Shown: in pieces, positions 33,598 through 41,779 of the stretch
Position numbering within the stretch: position 1 is the first letter of the stretch
How the letters are laid out: each line of letters begins with the position of its first letter
Source: Rikenellaceae bacterium
GTDB lineage: Bacteria > Bacteroidota > Bacteroidia > Bacteroidales > Rikenellaceae
Length of the DNA: 64,000 nucleotides
Direction of reading: 5' to 3'
Assembly: GCA_015059685.1 (NCBI GenBank)
Contig: SUZW01000009.1
Location: forward strand, 1-64,000
The notes under the pieces: model-generated
What the model saw: only the letters and a program-made list of their open reading frames with translations
Databases searched by the model: none
Told to the model about the DNA's origin: nothing
Made by a program: the position numbers and the translations under genes

Positions 33598-34824
33598 ATG
33601 AAACGATTAACACTCCTTTTTGCAGCCGTGGCACTTGCGGTGTCGGCTGTATCTGCGCAGGTTGTGCAGACACCCGTAAAGGGCAAAACGGGCATCCGCC
33701 TCTACGATAAGGTGGTACCTCGTACCGAGATTATTCTGCCTCAAATTCAGGGCTACAACTGCTACAAAGCAGACTTCCACACCCACACCATCTACTCTGA
33801 TGGTGAGATTACACCTCGTGAGCGTATGCGTGAGGCGTGGTATGATGGTTTGGATATCATCGCTATCACCGACCACCTCGAAATTCGTCGTTACGAGAAG
33901 TATATGTTGCGAGCTTTGGCTCCATACAACCCCGATGGTGTGCCATACAAGTATGCCAATGCAGGTGCAGGCAACAAGAACGACAAGAATGCCCCTATGT
34001 TGTCGAACCTGAATGCCTGCTTCGAGGAGGCTCTCCACTTTGTTGAGAAGGAGAAGATACCTGTGTTGCCTGTTCGTGGTACCGAGATTTGGCGTAGCCC
34101 AAAGACTACGGGCGAGTATAACGCCCTCTTCTTGAAGGATATCAACGCTATCTGCACGGCCGACCTCTTCGAGTGCTTCCGTCGTGTTAAGGAGCAGGGC
34201 GGTATCATTATCCACAACCACCCGGGCTGGAACCGCCCTACAATGGATAAGAGCGAGGATCAGGAGCGCATCTATGCCGAGGGCTGGGTTGATGGTATCG
34301 AGGTTGTAAATGGCAGAACGCTCTATCCGCAGATGATTGACCGTTGCATCAACGAGAAGCTCTTTATCTCGGCAAGTACCGACCTCCATATCCCATCATC
34401 ACAACGCTATCCTCGTGGTGGCGAGATTTTCCGTACCCACACCATTGTCTTGGCCAAGGAACTTACCGAGGAGGCTGTTAAGGAGGCATTGAAGGCCCAC
34501 CGCACCATCGGTTACTCGGCAAACAACTTTATTGGTGAGCAGTATTGGCTCAACGAGCTCTTGAATGCAGCTGTTATCTGCCAGGTTATCGGTGTAGATG
34601 AGGAGGCTGGAAAGCGCACCTTCCTCTTTACAAATACCTGTTCCGTACCATTTATCTTGAAGCGTGGCAAGGCTACACACAAACTCCTTCCGTTCCAATC
34701 GTTGCGTATAAACATCAGCCGCAACAAGGAGACAGAGGAGTTCTATCCACCAACCTTTGATGTGTTGAATATGTGGACTGCGGGCGACAAACACCCACGC
34801 CTCACATTCGAGATCGACAAATAA
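33598..34824 (+). CDS. Exported PHP-domain phosphoesterase, paralogue 7 (detached, inverted)
   Basis: A 408-residue member of the same family as the six genes at 22706-29960, but on the opposite strand and 3.6 kb away. The ORF track extends it to 32854, which would run through the neighbouring SLOG gene. The ATG at 33598 starts a clean signal peptide (MKRLTLLFAAVALAVSAVSAQ) and follows a promoter box. Motifs: DFHTHTIYSDGEITP, ITDHLEIRR, GTEIWRSPKTTGEYNALF, IHNHPGWNR, DGIEVVNGRTL and STDLHIP. The presumed metal His in the GHY/GHF motif is Glu here, as in paralogue 3 it is Asp. It has its own terminator. Confidence 0.85.
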   Translation: MKRLTLLFAAVALAVSAVSAQVVQTPVKGKTGIRLYDKVVPRTEIILPQIQGYNCYKADFHTHTIYSDGEITPRERMREAWYDGLDIIAITDHLEIRRYEKYMLRALAPYNPDGVPYKYANAGAGNKNDKNAPMLSNLNACFEEALHFVEKEKIPVLPVRGTEIWRSPKTTGEYNALFLKDINAICTADLFECFRRVKEQGGIIIHNHPGWNRPTMDKSEDQERIYAEGWVDGIEVVNGRTLYPQMIDRCINEKLFISASTDLHIPSSQRYPRGGEIFRTHTIVLAKELTEEAVKEALKAHRTIGYSANNFIGEQYWLNELLNAAVICQVIGVDEEAGKRTFLFTNTCSVPFILKRGKATHKLLPFQSLRINISRNKETEEFYPPTFDVLNMWTAGDKHPRLTFEIDK

Positions 34825-34843
34825 AAAGCCAATGGCTAATAGC

Positions 34844-34880
34844 AAAAAATAAGGCAACTTCGCAAGTTGCCTTATTTTTT
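34844..34880. terminator. Bidirectional terminator between PHP paralogue 7 and the steroid operon
   Basis: A near-perfect stem AAAAAATAAGGCAACTT / AAGTTGCCTTATTTTTT with a 3-base loop serves both convergent units. A few GCTAATG-type units precede it at about 34826-34844. Confidence 0.9.
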
Positions 34881-35694
34881 ACTTCTGCCACTTCATCGTG
34901 AAGTTGCGGAGTTTGTTGATTGCCCAGCGGGGCAGCATATCGCAAATCGGGATAAAGGCCCTGCACCACCAGTCGGGTACGATGCACAACTTCTTGCGCC
35001 ACAGAGCGTTCAGGCCTCGACGAGCGCAGAACGATGGCTTCGAGAGGGCGTGCAACTTCAAACCTATGCCTTGCCACTCCTTGTTCAGTCCGTAGAGGTC
35101 GGTGGCAATACCCGCAGGGCAGACAGCCGTAACCCATACATTCTTGTATCGCATCTCCTTGGCGTATGCCACCGAGAATGACTTTAAGTAGGCCTTCGAT
35201 GCGCTATACAACGCCAAGCCCGGGAATGGCATCCACACCGAGAACGACGACATATTGAGGATGTAACCTCCGCCACGCTCCGCCATATCGTTGCCGAAGA
35301 GTTGGCACAAGAGGGTGTTGGTGATATCGTGCAGAGTGATTGTTCGTACAATGCGCTCGGCAGGGGTGTTCGAGATGTCGCAGAACGAGAACATACCTGC
35401 GTTATTTATCAGCACATCAACGATATGCCCCTCCGCCTTGCACCAACCAAAGAGCTTGTCGGCCGCATCGGTAGTCGCCAAATCCATAGCCTTGACAACG
35501 ACCTTTACGCCATGTTTCTCCTCAATCTCGTGAGCCACCTCCTGCAGTGTGGCCTCGGTGCGGCTTACGATAATAAGGTTGTAGCCCAACGCTGCCAACT
35601 GCTCGGCATACTGACGACCAATACCTGTCGAAGCACCCGTAACGAGGGCAAGCTTGCTACCCTTTGGAATATTTCGTTTCTTACAACACATCAT
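34879..35694 (-). CDS. Short-chain dehydrogenase, candidate hydroxysteroid dehydrogenase
   Basis: A 271-residue classical SDR. The cofactor motif is LVTGASTGIGRQYAEQLA (about residues 17-34), with NNAGM near residue 91 and the active-site YSASKAYLKS near residue 160. The overall layout is that of 17-beta/3-beta-hydroxysteroid dehydrogenase-like SDRs. It overlaps the Old Yellow Enzyme gene by one base (TAATG), so translation is coupled. In the Bacteroidales cassette that makes allo- and iso-bile acids, a 3-beta-hydroxysteroid dehydrogenase occupies this position. That specific activity is inferred from context. Confidence 0.8.
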   Translation of the reverse strand: MMCCKKRNIPKGSKLALVTGASTGIGRQYAEQLAALGYNLIIVSRTEATLQEVAHEIEEKHGVKVVVKAMDLATTDAADKLFGWCKAEGHIVDVLINNAGMFSFCDISNTPAERIVRTITLHDITNTLLCQLFGNDMAERGGGYILNMSSFSVWMPFPGLALYSASKAYLKSFSVAYAKEMRYKNVWVTAVCPAGIATDLYGLNKEWQGIGLKLHALSKPSFCARRGLNALWRKKLCIVPDWWCRAFIPICDMLPRWAINKLRNFTMKWQK

Positions 35695-36938
35695 TAGTCA
35701 ATTTTAGCGAGTTCCTTCCACACCTTCTCAGGAATAGGCTCCTTGCAGTTGTGGCAACACTGCATATCCTTCGAGTACATGCGGGCGATGCAGTAGTCAC
35801 GATGGTCACAACCCGAACGAGTCGAAATATCGCCCTCCTTCATCTTATTTACGAAGGCAGGGTCGTTAATCAAACAACGAGCCATCTGCACCATCTCGAA
35901 GCCTGCATCCAAGACCTTCTCGATACCCTCACGAGATACGATACCGCCTACATATACGAGTGGACCCTTCAACTCCGCACGGAACTTCTTGGCATTTTCG
36001 AGGAAGAAGCACTCCTCGAACTTGTAGTCCTTAATCATCCAGTGACCGAACAAATCGACCACAATCTTCTGCAACCACTCGTTCCAGCCCATGTAGTAAC
36101 TCATCGTCTTTGTCGGGATACGACCACGCATAACCGCCATTGGCGCACGGGAAACAAAGCCCGACGAGAGTACGATACCGTTCACATTGAACTTCTCTAT
36201 CTCCTTTGCAATCTCGATGCTCTCGGGTATCTGAATACCACTCTTGAAGCCATCTTCCATATTGTGCTTAACGAGTACTGCAGTGCCTGTCTTGTGTGCA
36301 GCCTCCATAACCTCCTCCAAGCACATCTTCATAAAGCGCATACGGTTCTCCAACGAGCCACCAAACTCATCACGACGACGATTGGTCCAAGGCGAGAGGA
36401 ACTGCGAAATGAGGTAGCCGTGTCCTGCGTGTACCTCCACGCTATCAAAACCCGCCTCGTGAGCAAGATGTACCGCCTTGCCGAAATCCTTTGCCGTGTC
36501 GGCAATCTCCTTGTGCGACATACGACGGTGGAAGGTTGGGGAGTATAGGTTAAAGCCATTCGATGCCGATACAGGGAAGCTTCCTGCCGTTGACCAGTGG
36601 GTCATATTTCCGCAGTGTCCAATCTGAATACCTGCGGCAGCACCCTCGGCATGAATAGCATCGGTGATATCTTTGAGTGGCTCGATAACCTCGTCACGCA
36701 ACCACAACTGCGAGTTGAACGATACGCCACTGCGGTTGATTGAGGCGTAGGCGAGGGTAGTCATACCGACACCGCCCTTTGCCACGCTGACATGGTAGTC
36801 CTTCAATTTTTGGGTTGGATTGAAATCCTTACCCATCGACTCGAACGCTGCCGAACGAATTGTGCGGTTGCGAAGAGTTACTTTGTCGTTAAGTTTGTAA
36901 GGTGTAAAGAGCTTTGACTCTTTGAGGTCCTTTGCCAT
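35694..36938 (-). CDS. Old Yellow Enzyme family flavin oxidoreductase, candidate steroid ene-reductase
   Basis: A 414-residue FMN-binding TIM barrel of the NADH:flavin oxidoreductase family, related to BaiCD/BaiH-type steroid ene-reductases but without their C-terminal FAD/NAD domain. Signatures: LRNRTIRSAAFESMG (about 22-36), QIGHCGNMT, the active-site stretch HAGHGYLISQFLSPWTNRR (about 183-201) and EFGGSLENR. A cysteine cluster near the C-terminus (YCIARMYSKDMQCCHNC) may bind an Fe-S cluster or metal. Lying between a 5-alpha-reductase homologue and an SDR, it probably reduces the A-ring double bond of a 3-oxo-4-ene steroid; the stereochemistry (5-beta expected) is inferred. Confidence 0.82.
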   Translation of the reverse strand: MAKDLKESKLFTPYKLNDKVTLRNRTIRSAAFESMGKDFNPTQKLKDYHVSVAKGGVGMTTLAYASINRSGVSFNSQLWLRDEVIEPLKDITDAIHAEGAAAGIQIGHCGNMTHWSTAGSFPVSASNGFNLYSPTFHRRMSHKEIADTAKDFGKAVHLAHEAGFDSVEVHAGHGYLISQFLSPWTNRRRDEFGGSLENRMRFMKMCLEEVMEAAHKTGTAVLVKHNMEDGFKSGIQIPESIEIAKEIEKFNVNGIVLSSGFVSRAPMAVMRGRIPTKTMSYYMGWNEWLQKIVVDLFGHWMIKDYKFEECFFLENAKKFRAELKGPLVYVGGIVSREGIEKVLDAGFEMVQMARCLINDPAFVNKMKEGDISTRSGCDHRDYCIARMYSKDMQCCHNCKEPIPEKVWKELAKID

Positions 36939-36953
36939 AATCTTATGTTTTTA

Positions 36954-36991
36954 ACTATTAGCCATTAGCCATTAGCCATTGGCCATTGGCT
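36954..36991. repeat. GCTAATG-type heptamer tandem repeat
   Basis: About five 7-bp units (GCCATTA/GCCATTG variants) in the 75-base gap between the 5-alpha-reductase and Old Yellow Enzyme genes, within a likely operon. Confidence 0.8.
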
Positions 36992-37013
36992 GTTTTTATT
37001 TTATAGTTTCAAT

Positions 37014-37790
37014 TTAGTACAAGAACGGAATTATGCGCTTGCGGTTGAGTTTTGTAAACTCCTCGCCAAACTCCTCTTCGTAACGCTTGTAGAGGTCGAA
37101 GGCACGAGGCGCAAGGTTTGCAAATGTCCACCACGCAAATACAACGCCTGCCACCGACCACGAGGCGATGGCGTAACCAACCCACTCCATAAACTCACCG
37201 AAGTAGTTTGCCGACGATACGAAGCGGAACATACCGCCCTTCGGGATGTAGTGCTTCTTGTCGCCAGGCTTGCGCAGGTGACGAATGATGTAGTCCGAGT
37301 GGAGGTTTGTGATAAAACCGAACAACCACACGGCAACACCGATATAGATGTATGGCTTGCAGAGCCAGCCTGCGTAGTAGTCAGGGAAATAGGTCGGTAC
37401 AATGAAGAACAACCAACCACCCTGCATCAAAGCGTTGAGGGTGTTGAAGGTCATACCCATCAACATAATCGATACGGGCATCTTCGAGTTGCCACGAATA
37501 AGCAGCGGGAAGATGAATGAACGCTGGAAGTAGTGTATCTGAATAATCGAGAGGAGCACCAACGGCACAATCTCGGTCGTCATACCGCCCAAGTACCAAA
37601 GTACCCACATCGCAACAAATACGGGAGCCTCCATCAGTACCCAAGCCACTTTATTTGGGATAGGGAAGCCAAATTTCGGGTTGTAGAGGTAGCCATAACC
37701 GGCCTTTACAAAGTGTAGAGCGATAAAAACAATAAGTGCCGTAGCCGCCATTATCGCCAAGAAAAGGTTGTAAGTAGAGAGTTCTATCAT
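37014..37790 (-). CDS. 3-oxo-5-alpha-steroid 4-dehydrogenase homologue (SRD5A-like)
   Basis: A membrane enzyme of 258 residues with about six to seven hydrophobic segments, very close in pattern to human SRD5A1 (259 residues). Shared stretches as I recall them: HYFQRSFIFPLLIRG, SDYIIRHLRKPGD, IPKGGMF, ANYFGEFMEWVGYAIASWSV, and a C-terminus ending RKRIIPFLY. The Glu in LMEAP (residue 54) corresponds to the catalytic-region Glu of the animal enzymes. It should reduce the C4-C5 double bond of 3-oxo-4-ene steroids using NADPH. The ORF track begins at a TTG (37817) lying within the -7 box, so the ATG at 37790 is used. It heads the operon. Confidence 0.9.
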   Translation of the reverse strand: MIELSTYNLFLAIMAATALIVFIALHFVKAGYGYLYNPKFGFPIPNKVAWVLMEAPVFVAMWVLWYLGGMTTEIVPLVLLSIIQIHYFQRSFIFPLLIRGNSKMPVSIMLMGMTFNTLNALMQGGWLFFIVPTYFPDYYAGWLCKPYIYIGVAVWLFGFITNLHSDYIIRHLRKPGDKKHYIPKGGMFRFVSSANYFGEFMEWVGYAIASWSVAGVVFAWWTFANLAPRAFDLYKRYEEEFGEEFTKLNRKRIIPFLY

Positions 37791-37814
37791 ACTCGTTTGG
37801 GTATTAAAATCTGC

Positions 37815-37847
37815 CAAATTTATAAATTTTTATTTATAAAACGCAAC
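37815..37847 (-). promoter_or_regulatory. Promoter of the steroid-reductase operon (GTTG-N21-TAAATTTG)
   Basis: On the minus strand, a -7 box TAAATTTG (37815-37822) lies 24 bases before the ATG. A GTTG (37844-37847; consensus TTTG) sits 21 bases further upstream. Confidence 0.65.
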
Positions 37848-37913
37848 ATTAAGCAGAAAAAACAACACTTTTGGCTAAAAAAAAGACGAGAGAAATGCAT
37901 TTCTGTTCAATGC

Positions 37914-39014
37914 CTACACATTGAACAAGAAATGCATTATGTCGCCATCCTCTACGATGTACTCTTTGCCTTCGATGCCGATTTTGCCCGCATCACGGCA
38001 TGCCTTCTCCGAGCCAAGTGCCACATAGTCAGCATACTTGATAACCTCGGCACGGATAAAGCCCTTCTCGAAGTCGGTGTGGATAACACCTGCTGCCTGC
38101 GGGGCCTTTGTGCCTCGTGGATATGTCCAAGCTCTCGACTCGTCGGCACCTGTGGTGAAGAAGGTTTCGAGTTCGAGCAACTTGTATGCCGCCTTGATAA
38201 GACGAGCCACACCCGACTCCTCCAAACCCATATCTTCGAGGAACATCTGTCGCTCCTCGTAGGTTTCCAACTCGGCAATATCGGCCTCCGTAGCCGCTGC
38301 TACGATAAGCATCTCGGCATTCTCGTTGGCTATAGCCGCCTTCACCGCCTCGGTGTGGGCATTGCCTGATACTGCGCTTGCCTCATCGACATTGCAGACA
38401 TAGAGTACAGGCTTGTCGGTCAAGAGGTTGAGGTCGCTAACGACCTTGCGCTCCTCCTTGTCGAGTTCGAGTGTGCGGGCGCACAAACCCTGCTCTAAAA
38501 CCTCCTTGTAACGCACCAAAATATCATATTGACGCTTTGCCAACTTGTCGCCTCCCGTTTGCGCCTGCTTTGCTACCTTTGCGATACGGTTTTCGACCGT
38601 TTCGAGGTCTTTGAGCTGCAACTCGGTGTCGATGATGCCCTTGTCACGCACGGGGTCCACCGTGCCATCGACATGGGTGATATTGTCGTTGTCGAAGCAG
38701 CGCAACACATGGATAATAGCGTTTGTGTTGCGGATGTTGGCGAGGAACTTATTACCGAGTCCTTCGCCCTTGGATGCACCCTTAACCAAACCTGCGATAT
38801 CGACAATCTCTATCGTTGTCGGTATCACTCGCTTCGGGTTGTCAATCTCTGCCAACTTCACGAGTCGCTCGTCGGGTACGGTTATTACACCGACATTGGG
38901 CTCGATGGTGCAGAATGGGAAGTTTGCCGACTGCGCCTTTGCGTTCGACAAACAGTTGAAAAGTGTCGATTTACCTACATTAGGCAGACCTACTATACCA
39001 CATTGTAATGCCAT
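37914..39014 (-). CDS. ychF: YchF/OLA1-family redox-regulated ATPase
   Basis: A 366-residue Obg-related P-loop NTPase, ribosome-associated and conserved in most bacteria. The G1 motif GLPNVGKSTLFN is at residues 8-19, with DIAGLVKGAS (G3). A non-standard G4 (YVCNVDE rather than NKxD) explains its ATP preference. The C-terminal TGS domain ends EGKEYIVEDGDIMHFLFNV, the usual YchF terminus. Confidence 0.95.
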   Translation of the reverse strand: MALQCGIVGLPNVGKSTLFNCLSNAKAQSANFPFCTIEPNVGVITVPDERLVKLAEIDNPKRVIPTTIEIVDIAGLVKGASKGEGLGNKFLANIRNTNAIIHVLRCFDNDNITHVDGTVDPVRDKGIIDTELQLKDLETVENRIAKVAKQAQTGGDKLAKRQYDILVRYKEVLEQGLCARTLELDKEERKVVSDLNLLTDKPVLYVCNVDEASAVSGNAHTEAVKAAIANENAEMLIVAAATEADIAELETYEERQMFLEDMGLEESGVARLIKAAYKLLELETFFTTGADESRAWTYPRGTKAPQAAGVIHTDFEKGFIRAEVIKYADYVALGSEKACRDAGKIGIEGKEYIVEDGDIMHFLFNV

Positions 39015-39333
39015 AAGCTTATACCTTTATTCTTGAAAATTGTTCTGATTGGTAAATTTTGCACAAATCTGCGGATAGCGAAATGCTCATTTACGCAGAG
39101 TAAACTCCGCTTTCGCTACCTTGCTTTGCACAAAATTTCCTCAATCATCTCCAATTTTGGGTTGTTGTTACTTATTTATTTAATTCTCAACTCTTGAGGT
39201 GGTCAAGGCGCAAGTGAATTAAGGGTTTGTAATGGCTAGTAACGGCTAGTAAAGAAGTCGCTATACCCTTACTGGCCTTTAATAGCCCTTACTGGCCCTT
39301 ACTGGCCCTTATAACTTGCGTCACTCTCAACTC
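39015..39333. repeat. Repeat-filled gap between ychF and miaB
   Basis: No gene seen. About 39031-39165 is copy D of the long imperfect palindrome (TTTTGCACAAATCTGCGG, AGCGAAATGCTC, CTCCGCTTTCGCT, GCTTTGCACAAAA). About 39184-39333 is a composite element: header CAACTCTTGAGGTGGTCAAG + GCGCAAG, then GGCTAGTAAC-type 10-bp units, a central GTCGCTATACCC turn, inverted GGCCCTTACT units, ending TTGCGTCACTCTC. Confidence 0.75.
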
Positions 39334-40683
39334 TCACTTCTTGGCTTTGCCGAACAGTGTTGCCGAGGAGCAGTCGGTAATCTCGACCTCGACATAGTCG
39401 CCCGCCTTCAAACCATCCACACGGTCAAAAACGACCATCTTGTTTTGCGAGGTGCGACCGCAAAGTTGCTCGTCGCTACGCTTCGACCTGCCCTCGATAA
39501 GCACCTCGAAGCTCTTGCCTACATCTCGACGGTTGTGTTCGAGCGAGAGGGTGTTCTGCAACGCTATAACCTCGTTGAGGCGGCGTGTCTTCTCCTCGTC
39601 GGGCACATCGTCCTCGAAGTGTCGAGCCGAGAAGGTGTCGGGGCGCACCGAGTACTTGAACATAAAGGCCGAGGCGTAGCCCACCTCACGCATCAGCGAT
39701 AGGGTAGCCTCGTGGTCCTCGAGTGTCTCGCCACAGAAGCCCGAGATAAGGTCTGTTGTGATGGCGCACTCGGGCATAGCCTTGCGTATGGCGTGCATAC
39801 GCTCCAGGTACCACTCACGAGTATATTTGCGGTTCATCTTCTCGAGTTGGGCGTTTGAACCCGACTGTGCAGGCAGATGCACCGCCTTGCAGATGTTGCG
39901 GTACGATGCCATTGTCGCAATCAGCTCGTCGCTCAAATCCTTCGGGTGCGAGGTAGCGAAGCGCACTCGCAAGAGTGGCGAAATCTCGGCAACCTTGGCC
40001 AAAAGCTTCGGGAAATTCACCTCGCCATCGGCATAGGAGTTTACATTCTGGCCGAGCAGCGTAACCTCACGATAGCCGTTCTCGAAGAGTGTGCGAGCCT
40101 CGCCCACGATTGTCTCGTGCGAGCGACTGCGCTCACGGCCTCGGGTATAAGGCACTACACAGTAGGCGCAGAAGTTGTTGCAACCTCGCATAATCGAGAT
40201 AAAGCCACTCACACCATTCTTGTCGAGGCGCACGGGTGCAATATCGGCATAGGTCTCCTCGGTCGAGAGCAGGGTGTTGATGCCCTTGCCACCACTCTCG
40301 GCCTCACGGCATAACGCAGGGAGGTCACGGTAGGTGTCTGGCCCCGCCACGATATCGACTCCGCAACCACTCTCGAGCAGCTCCTCTTTGAGTCGCTCCG
40401 CCATACAGCCGATAACGCCTACTAACAAGGTAGGCTTCTTGCGACGCAGACGACGCATCTCGTTGAGTCGGCCCCAGATGCGTTGCTCGGCATTATCTCG
40501 CACCGAGCAGGTGTTTATCAAGATTATGTCGGCCTCTTCGATATGCTCGGTGTAGAAGTAACCCTCCTTCTGCATAATCGAAACGACAATCTCCGAGTCA
40601 CCAAAGTTCATCTGACAGCCGTAGGTCTCGATAAATATCTTTTTGCCCTCTCCTGTGAGAGGTCGCAAATTTGTCAAACTCAT
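39334..40683 (-). CDS. miaB: tRNA-2-methylthio-N6-dimethylallyladenosine synthase
   Basis: A 449-residue radical-SAM methylthiotransferase modifying A37 of tRNAs that read UNN codons. The N-terminal UPF0004 domain carries the first Fe-S cluster cysteines (YGCQMNFGDSE; TCSVRDNA; GCMAERL). The radical SAM motif is CNNFCAYCVVPYTRGRERSR (about residues 159-178). The C-terminal TRAM domain covers about 370-440. The C-terminus abuts a composite repeat element. Confidence 0.95.
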   Translation of the reverse strand: MSLTNLRPLTGEGKKIFIETYGCQMNFGDSEIVVSIMQKEGYFYTEHIEEADIILINTCSVRDNAEQRIWGRLNEMRRLRRKKPTLLVGVIGCMAERLKEELLESGCGVDIVAGPDTYRDLPALCREAESGGKGINTLLSTEETYADIAPVRLDKNGVSGFISIMRGCNNFCAYCVVPYTRGRERSRSHETIVGEARTLFENGYREVTLLGQNVNSYADGEVNFPKLLAKVAEISPLLRVRFATSHPKDLSDELIATMASYRNICKAVHLPAQSGSNAQLEKMNRKYTREWYLERMHAIRKAMPECAITTDLISGFCGETLEDHEATLSLMREVGYASAFMFKYSVRPDTFSARHFEDDVPDEEKTRRLNEVIALQNTLSLEHNRRDVGKSFEVLIEGRSKRSDEQLCGRTSQNKMVVFDRVDGLKAGDYVEVEITDCSSATLFGKAKK

Positions 40684-40693
40684 AAATAAAAAT

Positions 40694-40727
40694 TGGCTAA
40701 TGGCTAATAGCTAATGGCTAATAGCCA
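40694..40727. repeat. GCTAATG heptamer tandem repeat
   Basis: Nearly five consecutive GCTAATG/GCTAATA units between yitT and miaB; the cleanest instance of this unit in the window. Confidence 0.85.
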
Positions 40728-40732
40728 AATGT

Positions 40733-41731
40733 TTACATATTTTCCAACTCGTGCTTCTCCGGCATAGGTTTGAAGCCCTCGCCAAAGGTGTTGTAGGCAT
40801 TTGCTACCACCATAAAGGCTTGAGGGTCGTACTCCTTGATTGCACGCTGCACCTTCGGCAGCTCACGACGAGGCACAACGAGGAAAATCATCTCCTTGTC
40901 GGCACCTGTGTACATTCCGCTGGTCTTGATATATGTGCCACTACGATCCATCTCCTCGAGGATGTAGCGACGGAACTCCTCGTTGTGGTGCGAGGTTATG
41001 ATGAAGAGTATTCGGTCGTACGAGGCACCATCGAGCATAAATGCCAGGATGCGCGAGGATACATATATCGCCACAAGCGAGTAGAACGACAACTGCCAGC
41101 CGTTAGGGTCTGCCTCCTCGATACCTATACCGAAACCTATGACAGCCAAACCCGACAGCACCACTGCCGAGTCGGCGATAAGCACCGATGTCGAGAAGCT
41201 GATATGACAATATTTCTGTATAATCATCGCCACGATATCGGTACCGCCCGTTGTGGCTTGCTGTTTAACCACAAGACCTACGCCTACACCAAGCACCACG
41301 GCTCCGACGATGGTCGTGAGCATAAGGTGGTCGGACATATCGAGTATGCCGCCAAGCATCTGCGATGGGTCCAACGCCTCTTTCGCCTCTTGTGTCGGAT
41401 ATACGAGGTTTGTAAAGAGGTTCATAAGACCCGGGGTGAGCAGTGCTGCAACTACGGTCTTTGAGCCGAAGCGAGGGCCAAAGATTATAAATGCGAGGAT
41501 AAGCAGCACCGAGTCGAACATATATCCGAATGTTCCGACCTGTATCGAAGGAAATATGTTGTGCAGCACGATGCCGGCACCATATACACCTCCCGGAACG
41601 ATGTTGTACGGACTGATGAAGAGGACATATCCTGCCGCCAAGAGCGCACAACCAAGTATAATCATAAACCACGACCACCACCAATTTGGCGATGCGAGAA
41701 CCGATAGATGTTTCTTGAAATCTACAGCCAT
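40733..41731 (-). CDS. YitT-family membrane protein (DUF161/DUF2179)
   Basis: A 332-residue inner membrane protein of unknown transport or sensory role. Five to six hydrophobic segments in the first 210 residues are followed by a cytoplasmic DUF2179-like C-terminal domain (SRILAFMLDGASYDRILFII onward; EMIFLVVPRRELPKVQRAI). The ORF track start at 41851 lies in heptamer repeats. The ATG at 41731 (MAVDFKKHLS) fits the family, and a TATCTTTG box lies 41 bases upstream. miaB follows and may be cotranscribed. Confidence 0.83.
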   Translation of the reverse strand: MAVDFKKHLSVLASPNWWWSWFMIILGCALLAAGYVLFISPYNIVPGGVYGAGIVLHNIFPSIQVGTFGYMFDSVLLILAFIIFGPRFGSKTVVAALLTPGLMNLFTNLVYPTQEAKEALDPSQMLGGILDMSDHLMLTTIVGAVVLGVGVGLVVKQQATTGGTDIVAMIIQKYCHISFSTSVLIADSAVVLSGLAVIGFGIGIEEADPNGWQLSFYSLVAIYVSSRILAFMLDGASYDRILFIITSHHNEEFRRYILEEMDRSGTYIKTSGMYTGADKEMIFLVVPRRELPKVQRAIKEYDPQAFMVVANAYNTFGEGFKPMPEKHELENM

Positions 41732-41771
41732 AACAGTATCCGTTTTATATATAGAAATATATATTAACCCG

Positions 41772-41779
41772 CAAAGATA
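41772..41779 (-). promoter_or_regulatory. -7 box TATCTTTG for yitT(-miaB)
   Basis: Minus-strand TAnnTTTG 41 bases before the preferred ATG at 41731. Its location excludes the longer ORF start. Confidence 0.6.

Noticed and set aside
37791-37817. TTG start for the 5-alpha-reductase gene
   Set aside because: The TTG lies within the -7 promoter box; the ATG at 37790 gives the family length.
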